Counted from the first letter of the stretch, positions 43,499 through 52,782 are shown. The stretch: DNA of 64,000 nucleotides from Planctomycetaceae bacterium (GCA_039680605.1 JBDKTA010000022.1:124001-188000), one strand, 5' to 3'. The notes: generated from the sequence alone by a model not told the origin. Numbers and translations are program-made.

Positions 43499-43672
43499 AA
43501 ACCGACGACGAGGACGAGGACGAGGACGAGAAGAAAGAACGCTCGTGCGTTTCGTTAGCGGTCGCGCTTGCTCGACGTGTTGACCGGTTCCGAACAACCG
43601 CGCGGAGCAAGCTCCGCCGCTAACATCGCTCAGAACGCTCGTCCTCGTCGTCGTCCTCGTCCTCGTCGTCGG
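43499..43672. repeat. R7 element with an R6 element nested inside
   Basis: The R7 arms GACGACGAGGACGAGGAC (43499-43532) and the inverse (43636-43672) flank an R6 unit at 43554-43624. The R6 unit starts GTTAGCGG and ends GAGCAAGCTCCGCCGC plus TAAC, itself an inverted pair. The copy at 1259-1360 has R7 without R6, so R6 appears to have entered R7. Confidence 0.85.
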
Positions 43673-43741
43673 TTGTTTCCCGTTGTTTCCCATTTGCATC
43701 GAGTCTGTTAGAATACGCCCCAACTACATAGGACACCGACC

Positions 43742-44296
43742 ATGAGACAGTTCTGCCTGATACTAAGCGTACTGGGAATCATCCTGGCGGGCGGATGCAA
43801 CTGGAAGGGATTCAAAAAACCCGTCGCCAACGAGCCCGGCCCGGCGGCGTACCGCCAGGCGCAGGAGCTGCAGAACGAGATCGACAAGCTCAACGAGCAA
43901 TTGACCCTTCGCAGCACCCAGCAGGAAGAACTGGCCCGCCGCTGCGACGCCCTGGCCGACGAAGCGCGAAGATACAAGTTCCTCAACGAGCAGCAGGCCA
44001 AGCAGATCCGCGACATCTCCCAAGCCCCTCTTGAACGAGACGAGTACAAGCGCCTGGCCAACGACCTCAAGGCCCTCAACACCCGCCAGAGTCATCGCCT
44101 GGCCGATCTCGAAGCCGCCAACAGGCTGCTCGAAGTCAAGATCAAGAGCTTGGGCGGCGAAGCGCCCCAGATGCCCGCCTCGCCCGACACGTCCGCACCC
44201 GCCGCCACGCAACCGGCGGCCGTGCCCCTGCCGCCGTCGACGCCGCCCTCGACGCAACCGGCCAGCGCCGCATCGCCCATCGGCGGGGCGTTTTGA
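43742..44296 (+). CDS. Coiled-coil lipoprotein, longer relative
   Basis: 184 residues. Lipobox LAGGC (C19). A coiled coil (about 40-135, with QELQNEIDKLNEQLTLRSTQQEEL) is followed by a Pro/Ala/Ser-rich tail (PATQPAAVPLPPSTPPST). The layout repeats that of the two small lipoproteins at 36-37 kb. The C-terminal tail could pass through the cell wall or bind peptidoglycan, but no anchor is seen. Convergent with the pilus operon. Confidence 0.7.
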   Translation: MRQFCLILSVLGIILAGGCNWKGFKKPVANEPGPAAYRQAQELQNEIDKLNEQLTLRSTQQEELARRCDALADEARRYKFLNEQQAKQIRDISQAPLERDEYKRLANDLKALNTRQSHRLADLEAANRLLEVKIKSLGGEAPQMPASPDTSAPAATQPAAVPLPPSTPPSTQPASAASPIGGAF

Positions 44297-44312
44297 AAGC
44301 GCCCGCGTCCCG

Positions 44313-44843
44313 TCAGTAGGACTGGTTCCTGCGCAGCGCCGCCGAGCAGGTGGCGGTGTAGGTTTCATTGGCGCATGTCATCGTCAGTCGCACCTTGACG
44401 CTCTGGCACAAACCGCCGGCGTCTTCGCGGATGACGTTGAAGGTCGAAATGGCCACGTCGCCGCCGGCCTCGCCGCCGTCGCCCAGCAGCACCGCGTCGT
44501 CGACGGCGCCGTTGACCGTCCGGCGCATGTGCAGTTGCCCGCCGGTCAGTTGGTACACGATGGTCTGCAGCCCGCTGCCGTCGTCGGGCGGCGTGATCGT
44601 CAGGCTCGTCGAGGTCGAGTTGACGTTCGTGGCGGTTCGAATCTCGCGCGACATGCGGTCCATCACGGCCCGGGCAGTCTGCGCCACCGCGGCGATGCGG
44701 TTGTTCTGGGTGTAGCTGGTCAGGGCGGCCTGCAGCGCCACCGCCACGCCGGCCAGCACGATGCCCAGAACGGCCAGCGTCAGCAGCACCTCCACCAGCG
44801 TGAAACCCCGCCGCGCCGCGATTTTCGGCAGAGGCTTGCTCAT
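44313..44843 (-). CDS. Type IV pilin-like/type II secretion pseudopilin (minor, C-terminal gene)
   Basis: 176 residues. The N-terminal prepilin leader RRGFTLVEVLLTLAVLGIVLAG has glycine before the cleavage point and glutamate at position 5 of the mature protein, the class III signal. The globular part is small. The stop of the upstream gene overlaps its start (ATGA), so it is the last gene of the operon. Confidence 0.88.
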   Translation of the reverse strand: MSKPLPKIAARRGFTLVEVLLTLAVLGIVLAGVAVALQAALTSYTQNNRIAAVAQTARAVMDRMSREIRTATNVNSTSTSLTITPPDDGSGLQTIVYQLTGGQLHMRRTVNGAVDDAVLLGDGGEAGGDVAISTFNVIREDAGGLCQSVKVRLTMTCANETYTATCSAALRRNQSY

Positions 44844-46204
44844 GACCCACCCTCGCGATAGGTAGCGCCCTGCGGCGTCAGTGTGAAGGTCTGGACAAAC
44901 CCCGCCGGGTTGGACGAGGCGTTTTGCCGATCGACCAGAATGTCCACGTTGCCGCCGACCGACGTCGTCTCCGGCGCCAGACCGATCACCGCCCCCTTCA
45001 CCGTCCCGGTGGCCGTTCCGGTGAAGGTGAGCTTGTCTGCCGCAATTGTGCCGTTGATCGCGCTGAAGTTTCCGGCGAAGGTCACGTCAAACCCCGGGGC
45101 AAGGACGAACGTTCCGGTCTTGGCACGAATGGCCGCGAACTCGGCAGTGGCGGGAAGCGTCTCGACGCCATAGGCCTCGACGTTTCCGGCGAATCGCAGC
45201 GTACACGCCGACAGCGGCTGGTTGGAGGGTTCCGTCACGACCATGCCGTTGATGACGGCTTTGCCCTCAAACCGCACGTTGTTGGGCGCTTCGACATAGA
45301 TGATGCCGTTGATGACGACGTCATTGTTGAAGACGGGGTTGAGCCCGGCGGCGATGCGGATGTTGGTCAGCGTCGCCACCTGATTGGGCGGCTGCGTCGT
45401 CAGGCGGTTGGTCGCCAGTGGCGCCAAGGTTGTGACGTCCACCTGGGGAAAGTCCGGCGGTTCCGCGACGGCATGAATGTGCTGGGCCATCAGCAGCGGA
45501 TTGCTCGTGCCGCCCAGGCTCGGACTGCCGCTGATGACCATGAAGCGCGGATCCTGCACCACCGTGGCGTCGCCGGCGACGATCGCGCTGCCGGCGAGGC
45601 TGACGGCCACCGCGTCGCTGGTGGTGGCCGAGAGGATGCTGGCTTCGGAGGGCGAGTTGACGCCGAGGATGCGGGCGCTGCCGGAGATGCTCAGCGGTCC
45701 CCGCGACGCCAGACCGTAATTGAATGCGGCGCTGTTGCGCGGGACCAGCAGCAGTTCGATCGAGATGTTCCGCGTGAGGCCCCGGGCGCTGCCGGCGACG
45801 CTGACGCGGCAGCGATTGGGGCCGCACCAGGCGATCACAGCGGAGAAGCTGCCGTCGGGCGTGGCGATCGCGGGCACGGTAACGCTCTGCGCGCCGGCGG
45901 TGACAGCCGCCCCGGCCAGATTGCTCGTCCCGTTGAGTCGCGGGCCCAGCGCAGCAGCCATATTGGCGGCGAAGGTGGCCTCGGTGGTGTCGGCGCCAAG
46001 ACGCATCCCCCGCATCCGCGTCAGCAGGAACGCCAGACCGCTTTCGGCTGACAGACGTGCCCTGGCCGCGTCGGAGAGATTGCTCGACGAGATCATGCTC
46101 AAGGCCGACGAGTTGGTCATGGCCGCGGCCAGGGTCATCATGATCGACAACAGGATCAGTGTCAGGATGTACGCAAAGGCTCGGGATGTTCGGCGGCGTT
46201 TCAT
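44840..46204 (-). CDS. PilX/PilY-like pilus accessory protein
   Basis: 454 residues. The N-terminal helix (RAFAYILTLILLSIMMTLAAAMTNSSALSM) fits the PilX-N region of minor pilins. The rest is a long beta-rich stretch with recurring motifs such as ISGSARILGV and AGSAIVAGDATV, similar to polymer-forming beta-solenoid domains. It overlaps both neighbours by 4 nt (ATGA-type), a sign of one transcript. The function is inferred from position and helix only. Confidence 0.6.
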   Translation of the reverse strand: MKRRRTSRAFAYILTLILLSIMMTLAAAMTNSSALSMISSSNLSDAARARLSAESGLAFLLTRMRGMRLGADTTEATFAANMAAALGPRLNGTSNLAGAAVTAGAQSVTVPAIATPDGSFSAVIAWCGPNRCRVSVAGSARGLTRNISIELLLVPRNSAAFNYGLASRGPLSISGSARILGVNSPSEASILSATTSDAVAVSLAGSAIVAGDATVVQDPRFMVISGSPSLGGTSNPLLMAQHIHAVAEPPDFPQVDVTTLAPLATNRLTTQPPNQVATLTNIRIAAGLNPVFNNDVVINGIIYVEAPNNVRFEGKAVINGMVVTEPSNQPLSACTLRFAGNVEAYGVETLPATAEFAAIRAKTGTFVLAPGFDVTFAGNFSAINGTIAADKLTFTGTATGTVKGAVIGLAPETTSVGGNVDILVDRQNASSNPAGFVQTFTLTPQGATYREGGS

Positions 46205-46710
46205 TCGGTCGACCTCCGCACGGCAAGGAACGCGCTGGTGTGTACGGGCTGCCCCTTGAACGACACGCTCACCTCGACGCGGACAATATCGCTGGCGCCG
46301 TTGGCGACGGCGGCCGACAGATTATCCGGGTCGCGCCAGGTCATGGTGATGGTCTGCGACCAGCCGCTCATGTCGGTGATGGCCGATCCGTACGCGTCGC
46401 GCGGGGGGCTGTACGTGACGTTCATCAGGTCGTTGAGGTCGTCGACGAACGTCTGCGGGCTCGTGCCGTCGGGTCCGGGCGGGTTGTTCGGCGTCTGCGG
46501 ATCGACGAAGGGAAGGCGCAGAGTCCACTCCCGGATCTCCTGGGCCAGGAACACCGCCTGGGTCATCTTGCGTCCGGCGCCGTTGACGGACGTGCCGCTC
46601 TGGACGGCCAGCATCAGCGCGGTGACGCCCGTTCCCAGCAAGGCTGTCGCGATGGCGGCCTCGATCAGCGTGAACCCGCCGCGCCCGCGTCGCCTGGTTG
46701 TGCGTGTCAT
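46201..46710 (-). CDS. Type IV pilin-like pseudopilin
   Basis: 169 residues. Class III prepilin signal RGRGGFTLIEAAIATALLGTGVTALML with G before the cut and E at +5. The soluble head has low complexity and Pro/Gly in the middle (PQTPNNPPGPDGTSPQTF). Together with the 176-residue gene, it provides the minor or major pseudopilins of the complex. The start is the ATG at 46710, 26 nt after the upstream gene. Confidence 0.88.
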   Translation of the reverse strand: MTRTTRRRGRGGFTLIEAAIATALLGTGVTALMLAVQSGTSVNGAGRKMTQAVFLAQEIREWTLRLPFVDPQTPNNPPGPDGTSPQTFVDDLNDLMNVTYSPPRDAYGSAITDMSGWSQTITMTWRDPDNLSAAVANGASDIVRVEVSVSFKGQPVHTSAFLAVRRSTE

Positions 46711-46736
46711 TTAATCGCCTCAATCCTCCGGGAAAA

Positions 46737-47870
46737 CTACTTGAACATACTGGACATCTTGAAGATCGGCAGGATGATGCTCATGGCGATGAAGCCCACG
46801 ATCCCGCCCATGGCTACGATCATCACCGGTTCCATCATGCTGGTGACCGACTTGATCGTGCTCTTGAGTTCCTTGGCGTAATACTCCGACACATCCTGAA
46901 GCACGGCCGCCAGCGACCCGGACTCTTCGCCCGCGGCGATCATCTGCACGACGTTCCGCGGCAGCAGCGGGTTGCTTGCCAGCACGGTAACGATCTTTCC
47001 GCCGTCGTGGACCGCCTCGTGAACTTTCATCCACATGGCGCGGTAGAGGTAGTTGCCCGAGACCTCGGCGGTGATGCGCAGCGTGTCGAGCATGGGCACG
47101 CCCGCGGCGACCAACTCGCCCATCGTCTGGATGCCGCGGGTGATGTACAGCGCGCGGAACATCTTCTTCATCAGCGGAACGCGAAGCTTGAAGCGGTCCC
47201 AGGTGCGGCGCCCTCCGTCGGTGCGCACCCAGAAGCGGAACGCCCCCGCCGCTACCGCCACCGCCCCCAGCGGGACGTACCAGTAGTTGCGAAGGAAGTC
47301 GCTGAGGTTGAGCAGGAAGGTCGTCGAGGCCGGCAGCAGGTGCTCGTTGCCTTTGAACACCAGGGCGAACTTGGGCAGCACGAACGTCAGCAGGAAGGTC
47401 GTGCAACTGACGGCCATCGTGGCGATGATACCCGGATAGATCATCGCGCCGATGACCATGTTGCGCGTCTCGACCTGCTGGGTCTGGTACGCCGCCACGC
47501 GCTCGAGCATGGCCGCGAAGTTGCCCGACAGTTCCGACGCTTTGACCATGTTAATGTACAGCGGGCTGAAGACCTGCCGGTGGCGCGTCAGCGCCTCGGA
47601 AAAGCTCTTGCCGCTTTCCAGGTCGTGCTGGATCTGCTCGACGATGAGCCTGAAGCTCTTCTTGGTGATCTGAGAGGCGATGCCCTCGATGGCGCTGCGG
47701 ATGTCGATGCCCGCCTTGATCATCACCGACAACTGGCAGGTGAAGCCCAGGATGTCCTTGAGCCCCGGACCCGGCTGCCAGTTCAGGACGGCCTTGATCT
47801 TCTCCGACGCCGACGAGCCCGCCGTCGGGGCGGCGGGGGCGGCTGCAGCGGAATATCCTACGCTTGCCAT
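46737..47870 (-). CDS. pilC: Type IV pilus/type II secretion inner-membrane platform protein (PilC/GspF)
   Basis: 377 residues. Two GspF domains of about 120 residues each are visible: residues 40-165 (FTCQLSVMIKAGIDIRSAIEGIA) and 240-365 (ITRGIQTMGELVAAGVPMLDTLRITAEVSGN). Three hydrophobic helices are at about 140-165, 190-215 and 345-372. This membrane platform is turned by the ATPases. It lies directly after pilT with no gap. Confidence 0.93.
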   Translation of the reverse strand: MASVGYSAAAAPAAPTAGSSASEKIKAVLNWQPGPGLKDILGFTCQLSVMIKAGIDIRSAIEGIASQITKKSFRLIVEQIQHDLESGKSFSEALTRHRQVFSPLYINMVKASELSGNFAAMLERVAAYQTQQVETRNMVIGAMIYPGIIATMAVSCTTFLLTFVLPKFALVFKGNEHLLPASTTFLLNLSDFLRNYWYVPLGAVAVAAGAFRFWVRTDGGRRTWDRFKLRVPLMKKMFRALYITRGIQTMGELVAAGVPMLDTLRITAEVSGNYLYRAMWMKVHEAVHDGGKIVTVLASNPLLPRNVVQMIAAGEESGSLAAVLQDVSEYYAKELKSTIKSVTSMMEPVMIVAMGGIVGFIAMSIILPIFKMSSMFK

Positions 47871-48944
47871 TTATGCCACTTCTTTCAGGCCCAGCGCCGC
47901 GGCCATGCGGTCGGACTTACTGGCGGCCGCCAGCGCCTGGGCGCGGGTGATCTTTCCGGTGTAGAGCAGGCCCTTGATCGCGTCGTCGAGAGGCACCATG
48001 CCCGCCGAAGCGCTGGTCTGGATGATGTTGGCGATCTCATGCACGCGATTGGTGCGGATGCAGTTTCGCACGGCGGCGTTGCAGACCATGATCTCGCACG
48101 CCGGCGCCATGCCCGGACCGTCAGCCCGCTTGAACAGCGCCATCGACACGACCGCCTGGAGCGTGTTGGCCAACATCGCGCGGATCTGGTTCTGCTGGTC
48201 GCCGGGATAAATATCCAGGATGCGCTCGACGGTCTGTGCGGCCGACTGCGTGTGCATCGTCGAAAGCACCAGGTGTCCGGTCTCGGCGGCGGTGATGGCG
48301 GCCGAGGTGGTCTCCAGGTCGCGCATTTCGCCGACAAGGATCACATCCGGGTCCTGGCGCAGGGCGTGGCGCAGACCCGAGGCGAAGGTCGGCACGTCGC
48401 TGCCCAGCTCGCGCTGCTCGATGACGCTCTTGACGTTGCGGAACTCGTACTCGACCGGGTCTTCCAGCGTGATGATGTGGCGGCTGGACGTCTCGTTGAT
48501 CAACTGGATCATCGACGCCAGCGTGGTGCTCTTGCCGTGTCCGGTCTGCCCGGTGACCAGCACCAGCCCGCGGGGAAGGCGGGCGAAGTTCTCGATCACC
48601 TCGGGCAGGTTGAGCCGCTGGAAGGTGGGAACCTTGCTGGAGACCGCTCGGAAGGCGATGGCCACCACGCCCCGCTGAAAGTGGGCGTTGACGCGGAACC
48701 GAGCGCCCGAGGGGGCGGTGGTCGAGAAGTCCATGTCGCGCCGTTCCAGAAACTGCCCCCAGCGATGCTCGTCGAGCATCTGCCGGGCGAAGCCTTCGAC
48801 TTCGGCGGCCGTCAAGGGCGGACACTCGCCAACCGGGGCCAGCTCGGTGCTCACGCGAAACAGCGGCGGAAGGTCCGGCACCAGGTGCAGATCGCTGGCG
48901 CCAAGTTCCAGGGTCTTCTCAAGCAGTTCGGGCAATGTCGGCAT
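47871..48944 (-). CDS. pilT: Twitching motility/retraction ATPase PilT
   Basis: 357 residues. Walker A TGQTGHGKS, the Asp box ITLEDPVEYEF, Walker B ILVGEMRDLETTSAA and the His box STMHTQSA are all present. The N-terminal domain ASDLHLVPDLPPLFRV fits PilT. As the retraction motor it removes pilin subunits, giving twitching or DNA uptake. A repeat (R6) separates it from pilB. Confidence 0.94.
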   Translation of the reverse strand: MPTLPELLEKTLELGASDLHLVPDLPPLFRVSTELAPVGECPPLTAAEVEGFARQMLDEHRWGQFLERRDMDFSTTAPSGARFRVNAHFQRGVVAIAFRAVSSKVPTFQRLNLPEVIENFARLPRGLVLVTGQTGHGKSTTLASMIQLINETSSRHIITLEDPVEYEFRNVKSVIEQRELGSDVPTFASGLRHALRQDPDVILVGEMRDLETTSAAITAAETGHLVLSTMHTQSAAQTVERILDIYPGDQQNQIRAMLANTLQAVVSMALFKRADGPGMAPACEIMVCNAAVRNCIRTNRVHEIANIIQTSASAGMVPLDDAIKGLLYTGKITRAQALAAASKSDRMAAALGLKEVA

Positions 48945-48970
48945 CGATGATCCTCACGTAGACACAACTC

Positions 48971-49048
48971 GTTAGCGGTCGAGCTTGCTCGACGCGGTTG
49001 TTTCCCTGACCGGGGAAGAAACCGCGCGGAGCAAGCTCCGCCGCTAAC
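48971..49048. repeat. R6 palindromic element between pilB and pilT
   Basis: GTTAGCGG...GAGCTTGCTC and GAGCAAGCTCCGCCGC...TAAC are inverted arms with a short loop. The same element occurs at 43554-43624, nested in R7. It lies in a 114-nt intercistronic gap of an otherwise gap-free operon. Confidence 0.85.
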
Positions 49049-49058
49049 TGGTCCTCTC

Positions 49059-50834
49059 TTAACTTACTTCGGTTATCCGCATGACCTCCTGCACCGTGGT
49101 CAGTCCGGCGGCGATTTTTTCCAGACCGTCCTGGCGCAGGGAATGCATACCGCTCTTGAGGGCGGCTTTGCGAATCTGCGACAGGGCGGCGCCGCTGGAG
49201 ATAAGGTCTCGCAGTTCCTCGTCGAGTTCCAGCAGTTCGTAGAGTCCCACGCGGCCTTTGTAACCGGTCTGGCGGCAGCGGTCGCAGCCGGCGCCGACGA
49301 ACAGCGGCACGTCGGCGGCGTTTTGCTTTTGCATGTACGCCCGCAGCGGGGCACTGACATCGGTCAGCGGCTGGCGGCAGTTGGAGCAGATCTTTCGCAC
49401 CAGGCGCTGGGCGAGCACGGCGTTCAAGGCGGCGCTGATCAGGTACGGCTCGACGCCGATGTTGATCAACCGCGTGATGCTCGACGGCGCGTCGTTGGTG
49501 TGCAGCGTCGAGAGCACCATGTGCCCGGTGAGCGACGCCTGCACCGCGATACGCGCGGTCTCCTGGTCGCGAATCTCGCCAATCATCACCACGTCCGGGT
49601 CCTGACGCAGCAGGCTGCGCAGGGCCGCCGAAAACGTCATCCCGATGTGCTCCTGCACGTTGACCTGGTTGACCGTGGCCAGTTCGTACTCGACGGGGTC
49701 CTCGACGGTCGAGATGTTCTGGCGCTGGCTGTCCATGATCTGCAGGGCCGAGTACAGCGTGGTGCTCTTGCCGCTGCCGGTAGGCCCCGTCACCAGCACG
49801 ATCCCGTGCGGGCGCAGGATGTGGCGGCGGAAGCCCTCCAGCGTGTTGGCGTTCATGCCCAGGTTTTCCAGCCCGACGGTGATCGAGGTGTTGTCCAGGA
49901 TGCGGATGACGCACTTTTCGCCGTGGGTCATCGGCAGCGTGCTGACGCGCAGGTCGATCCCGCGCCCATGCACCATCGCCCGGATGCGACCGTCCTGGGG
50001 CAAGCGCCGCTCGGCGATATTGAGATTGGCCATGATCTTCAACCGCGACAGCACCGCCGCGTGCATCGCCAGGGGCGGGGCCTGCTGCTCGAAGAGCATC
50101 CCGTCGATCCGGTAGCGAACCTTCAGACGCTTCTCGCCGGGCTCGATGTGGATGTCGCTGGCCGCGTCGCGCACCGCCGCCGAGATCAGGTAGTTCACAT
50201 AGCGGATCACCGGACTCTCGCCGGCGATGCGCTCCAGGTCCGCGACGTCTTTGGCCGCCTGCGAGACGACCTCCACGTCGTCGTCGGCGATGTCGCGGAT
50301 GATCTCTTCGACCTGCTGGGCCGGGCTGGTTGTCAGCTCCTCCAGCACGCGCAGGATGTCCTCGCCCGAGGCCACCGCCAGGCGCAGTCGCCACCCCAGA
50401 CGGCGCTTCAGGTCGTCGATGAGAAAGATGTCGGCCGGGTCCGCCAGGGCGACCAGGATATCCTCGCCCTCGCGCGAGACGGGAATGACGCGCTTGGACT
50501 TGAGATAGTCCAGCGGCGCCAGAGACAGCAGGTTCACGTCGACGTCGGCGGCAGTCAGGGCCAGGTACGGCAGGTTGAAGTATCCCGCGACGGCCTTGCA
50601 GGCGGTCAGGGCGTCGATGGCGCGGGTTCGGACCAAGGCGGCCAGGACGGTGAGTTTGGGGTGGTCCTTGAGGAACTCGAGGGCCTGCTCGACCTGCTCG
50701 GGAGTGACCAAAGCGTTGTCGAGCAGCCAGCGGTGCGGACCGGGGGGCACGCGCACGACCTGCGCTGGCGGCCAGGCGTCGTCTGCGTGCCCCGCTGCGG
50801 GGGGGGTCGAGTTGTGAGCCAGTTGGGGAGCCAT
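49059..50834 (-). CDS. pilB: Pilus assembly/extension ATPase PilB (GspE family)
   Basis: 591 residues from the ATG at 50834. An N-terminal MshEN-like domain (LTACKAVAGYFNLPYLAL) is followed by the ATPase core: Walker A TGPTGSGKS, Asp box STVEDPVEYELATV, Walker B VMIGEIRDQETARIA, His box STLHTNDAPSSI. The zinc-binding four-cysteine region CSNCRQP...CDRCRQTGYKGR is present. It drives extension of the pilus or secretion pseudopilus. GspII_E N-terminal domains of this type can bind c-di-GMP, which fits the candidate riboswitch of the operon. Confidence 0.94.
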   Translation of the reverse strand: MAPQLAHNSTPPAAGHADDAWPPAQVVRVPPGPHRWLLDNALVTPEQVEQALEFLKDHPKLTVLAALVRTRAIDALTACKAVAGYFNLPYLALTAADVDVNLLSLAPLDYLKSKRVIPVSREGEDILVALADPADIFLIDDLKRRLGWRLRLAVASGEDILRVLEELTTSPAQQVEEIIRDIADDDVEVVSQAAKDVADLERIAGESPVIRYVNYLISAAVRDAASDIHIEPGEKRLKVRYRIDGMLFEQQAPPLAMHAAVLSRLKIMANLNIAERRLPQDGRIRAMVHGRGIDLRVSTLPMTHGEKCVIRILDNTSITVGLENLGMNANTLEGFRRHILRPHGIVLVTGPTGSGKSTTLYSALQIMDSQRQNISTVEDPVEYELATVNQVNVQEHIGMTFSAALRSLLRQDPDVVMIGEIRDQETARIAVQASLTGHMVLSTLHTNDAPSSITRLINIGVEPYLISAALNAVLAQRLVRKICSNCRQPLTDVSAPLRAYMQKQNAADVPLFVGAGCDRCRQTGYKGRVGLYELLELDEELRDLISSGAALSQIRKAALKSGMHSLRQDGLEKIAAGLTTVQEVMRITEVS

Positions 50835-50836
50835 AT

Positions 50837-51487
50837 TTATTCCCGCAGGGTCAGGACGCCTCGCAGGTGCTTCCATGCCAGGGTGACCTGGCGCTGTTCG
50901 ATCTTGGTGACGGTCCAACCATTGAGGCTTTGCCCTTCGGTCAGCAGGTTATTGGAGATCATGGCCACGGCCCCGCTCGATCCGCTCAGGACCGACTGGA
51001 GCACCATCGCCTCGATGTGCCCGCGGGCCTGGGCCTCTTCCTTGGCGTTTTCGTCTTTGACCGGCGCGGGGGGCTTCGGCGCCGCTGCGGGGGCCGGCGG
51101 CGGAGGCGGCGCGATCGCCACGTGTACGAACGGATTGCACGCCAGGGCGTCGCGCGGAATCTGCCTCTGGCGGGCCTGGAAATAGAACGCGTTGACCATA
51201 TCCTTGGCGCTGCCGCCGGCGCCGCCGAAGGGTCCCACCGCCAGCAGCGACAGCGCCTCGTCGACTCGCTGCTCGGTCTGCTGCTGGTCCGCCGAGGCCA
51301 TCGACGGTCTCTCGCGCAGCGCCATCAGGGCGATCCCCCCGATCCCGGCCAGGAACATCACCACCAGCATCAAGTTGGTGCGGGCGGCCACGTCGCCGGG
51401 CCTGGCCGATCGTGTGACCGGGGCGTTAAAGGGCGTCTGGGCGTCGGTCTCGCCGGCGGCGTTGAATGGAGCATGATCGTCGGTCAT
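50837..51487 (-). CDS. PilP/GspC-like inner-membrane linker protein
   Basis: 216 residues. One transmembrane helix (LMLVVMFLAGIGGIALM, about 39-55), then a Pro/Ala-rich linker and a C-terminal beta domain (VLSGSSGAVAMISNNLLTEGQSLNGWTVTKIEQRQVTLAW). The order matches PilP or GspC/PulC proteins, which link the platform to an outer-membrane secretin. It overlaps the PilO gene by 4 nt. The secretin gene itself is absent from the window. Confidence 0.62.
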   Translation of the reverse strand: MTDDHAPFNAAGETDAQTPFNAPVTRSARPGDVAARTNLMLVVMFLAGIGGIALMALRERPSMASADQQQTEQRVDEALSLLAVGPFGGAGGSAKDMVNAFYFQARQRQIPRDALACNPFVHVAIAPPPPPAPAAAPKPPAPVKDENAKEEAQARGHIEAMVLQSVLSGSSGAVAMISNNLLTEGQSLNGWTVTKIEQRQVTLAWKHLRGVLTLRE

Positions 51488-52050
51488 GGGCGCCCTCCGG
51501 TGCCGCCCTCGAAGAACACCGACATCACCAGGTCGGTGCTGACGGCCCCTTCGGCCGCCCCGTCGGGCTTGTTGAGCGTCATCGAGCGGATCTGCATGAT
51601 CCGCGGTTGATTTTCCAGCGCCTGCAGGAAGGCGTAGAGCCCCATGAAATCGCCGTCGAGTTGCACGGCGATGGGCTGCTCTGCCGGCGACATCCCCTGC
51701 TCGGTCATCACCCGCTCCTTGCGAGGCAGCGTGCGGATGCTCTTGGTGCTGAGGCGGTTGGTCTCCGCCGTGCGCCAGATCTCCTGCAGGACCTTGTCGA
51801 TCTCTTTCTCGTTGGGCAGCTTGGACTGGAAGAACTCGACCGCCTTGGACAGTTCGGCGATTTCCTTTCGCAGCGAGCCGATAGTGGCGACCGCCTGGTT
51901 GATGGCTTTGAGTTTTTGCTGTTTGGCGTTGATCTCGGTCCGCATGCGCTCGTTGTGGGCGTTCTGCGGACGGAAGACGAACTGCCAGGCGCCGAAGGGG
52001 ATCGCCGCCAGCAGGACCAGGATCACCAGTTCTCGCGGACCGAACTTCAT
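51484..52050 (-). CDS. pilO: PilO-like inner-membrane pilus alignment protein
   Basis: 188 residues. A single helix (LVILVLLAAIPFGAWQFVF) near the N-terminus is followed by a coiled coil (INAKQQKLKAINQAVATIGSLRKEIAELS) and a ferredoxin-like domain. This is the usual PilO layout. It overlaps pilN and pilP by 4 nt on each side. Confidence 0.78.
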   Translation of the reverse strand: MKFGPRELVILVLLAAIPFGAWQFVFRPQNAHNERMRTEINAKQQKLKAINQAVATIGSLRKEIAELSKAVEFFQSKLPNEKEIDKVLQEIWRTAETNRLSTKSIRTLPRKERVMTEQGMSPAEQPIAVQLDGDFMGLYAFLQALENQPRIMQIRSMTLNKPDGAAEGAVSTDLVMSVFFEGGTGGRP

Positions 52051-52751
52051 GGGGCGCCTCCCTGCAAAGCCGCCATGGTAGGCGCGGGCGCCTCGGCGGC
52101 GGTCTGACCGGGGGCGATGGCGTTGATCGCGTCGGCCCCGGGGGCCAGTTCCATCGACAGGCGAAACTCGCGCACGCTGGACTGGTCGCGCGTCTTGGCC
52201 AGGCTGTAGACCAGGTCCACCCCGCGCGTCAGGGGGTTGCGGGCGAGGTTGGCGATCAGGCGGGCGACCTCCACGTCGGTCGGCGCCAGGCCGGTAATTT
52301 CGATGGCGACCTGCTGGGCGGGCGGCTGGGCCTGGCGGGGTTGGTCGGTGATCTTCTTGTCGGCCGGTCCCGCCGCGGGCGCGGCGATGACGATCTTGGA
52401 CGCCACGTCGAGCTTAAGCAGGCTGGTGCCTTTGGGAAGGGCGTTGGTGATCACGCCCAGCAGCGTACTCCGCGGGACGCGCTCGATGAGGCTCTTGGCC
52501 AGCTCGGCCTTGTGGAGCATTTGCACCTTGCGGGCCTCGAGTTCGTGCATCTGCGAGATCAGCGCCGCCGCCTGCGAGTACCGCGCGTTGGTCTGGTCCC
52601 GCACGGACAGCGTATAGCCGGTGTTGCGTTCGCTGACATACGCCGCGGCCAGCACCCCGCCGATCACGACGGCGAACAGGCACACGAAAATGCGATTGGC
52701 GCGGTTTTGCCATCGCCGGCGGATATAGTCTTCAGGCAGCAGGTTCATCAT
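52047..52751 (-). CDS. pilN: PilN-like inner-membrane pilus protein
   Basis: 234 residues (MMNLLPEDYIRRRWQNRANR, the PilN opening, which binds PilM). One helix (IFVCLFAVVIGGVLAAAYV) leads to a coiled coil and a small alpha/beta domain. A second start ATG is at 52748. A repeat (R1) separates it from pilM by 102 nt. Confidence 0.78.
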   Translation of the reverse strand: MMNLLPEDYIRRRWQNRANRIFVCLFAVVIGGVLAAAYVSERNTGYTLSVRDQTNARYSQAAALISQMHELEARKVQMLHKAELAKSLIERVPRSTLLGVITNALPKGTSLLKLDVASKIVIAAPAAGPADKKITDQPRQAQPPAQQVAIEITGLAPTDVEVARLIANLARNPLTRGVDLVYSLAKTRDQSSVREFRLSMELAPGADAINAIAPGQTAAEAPAPTMAALQGGAP

Positions 52752-52782
52752 GCCGATCGCCCGACCTTTCCATCATCAATTC

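Noticed and set aside
46698-48950. Long plus-strand open frame (about 750 codons) opposite pilT and pilC
   Set aside because: His/Arg/Asp-rich composition typical of antisense GC-rich frames; pilT and pilC on the minus strand have all family motifs.
49143-51185. Long plus-strand open frame opposite pilB and the PilP-like gene
   Set aside because: Antisense shadow; no start signal and no domain, while pilB is unmistakable.
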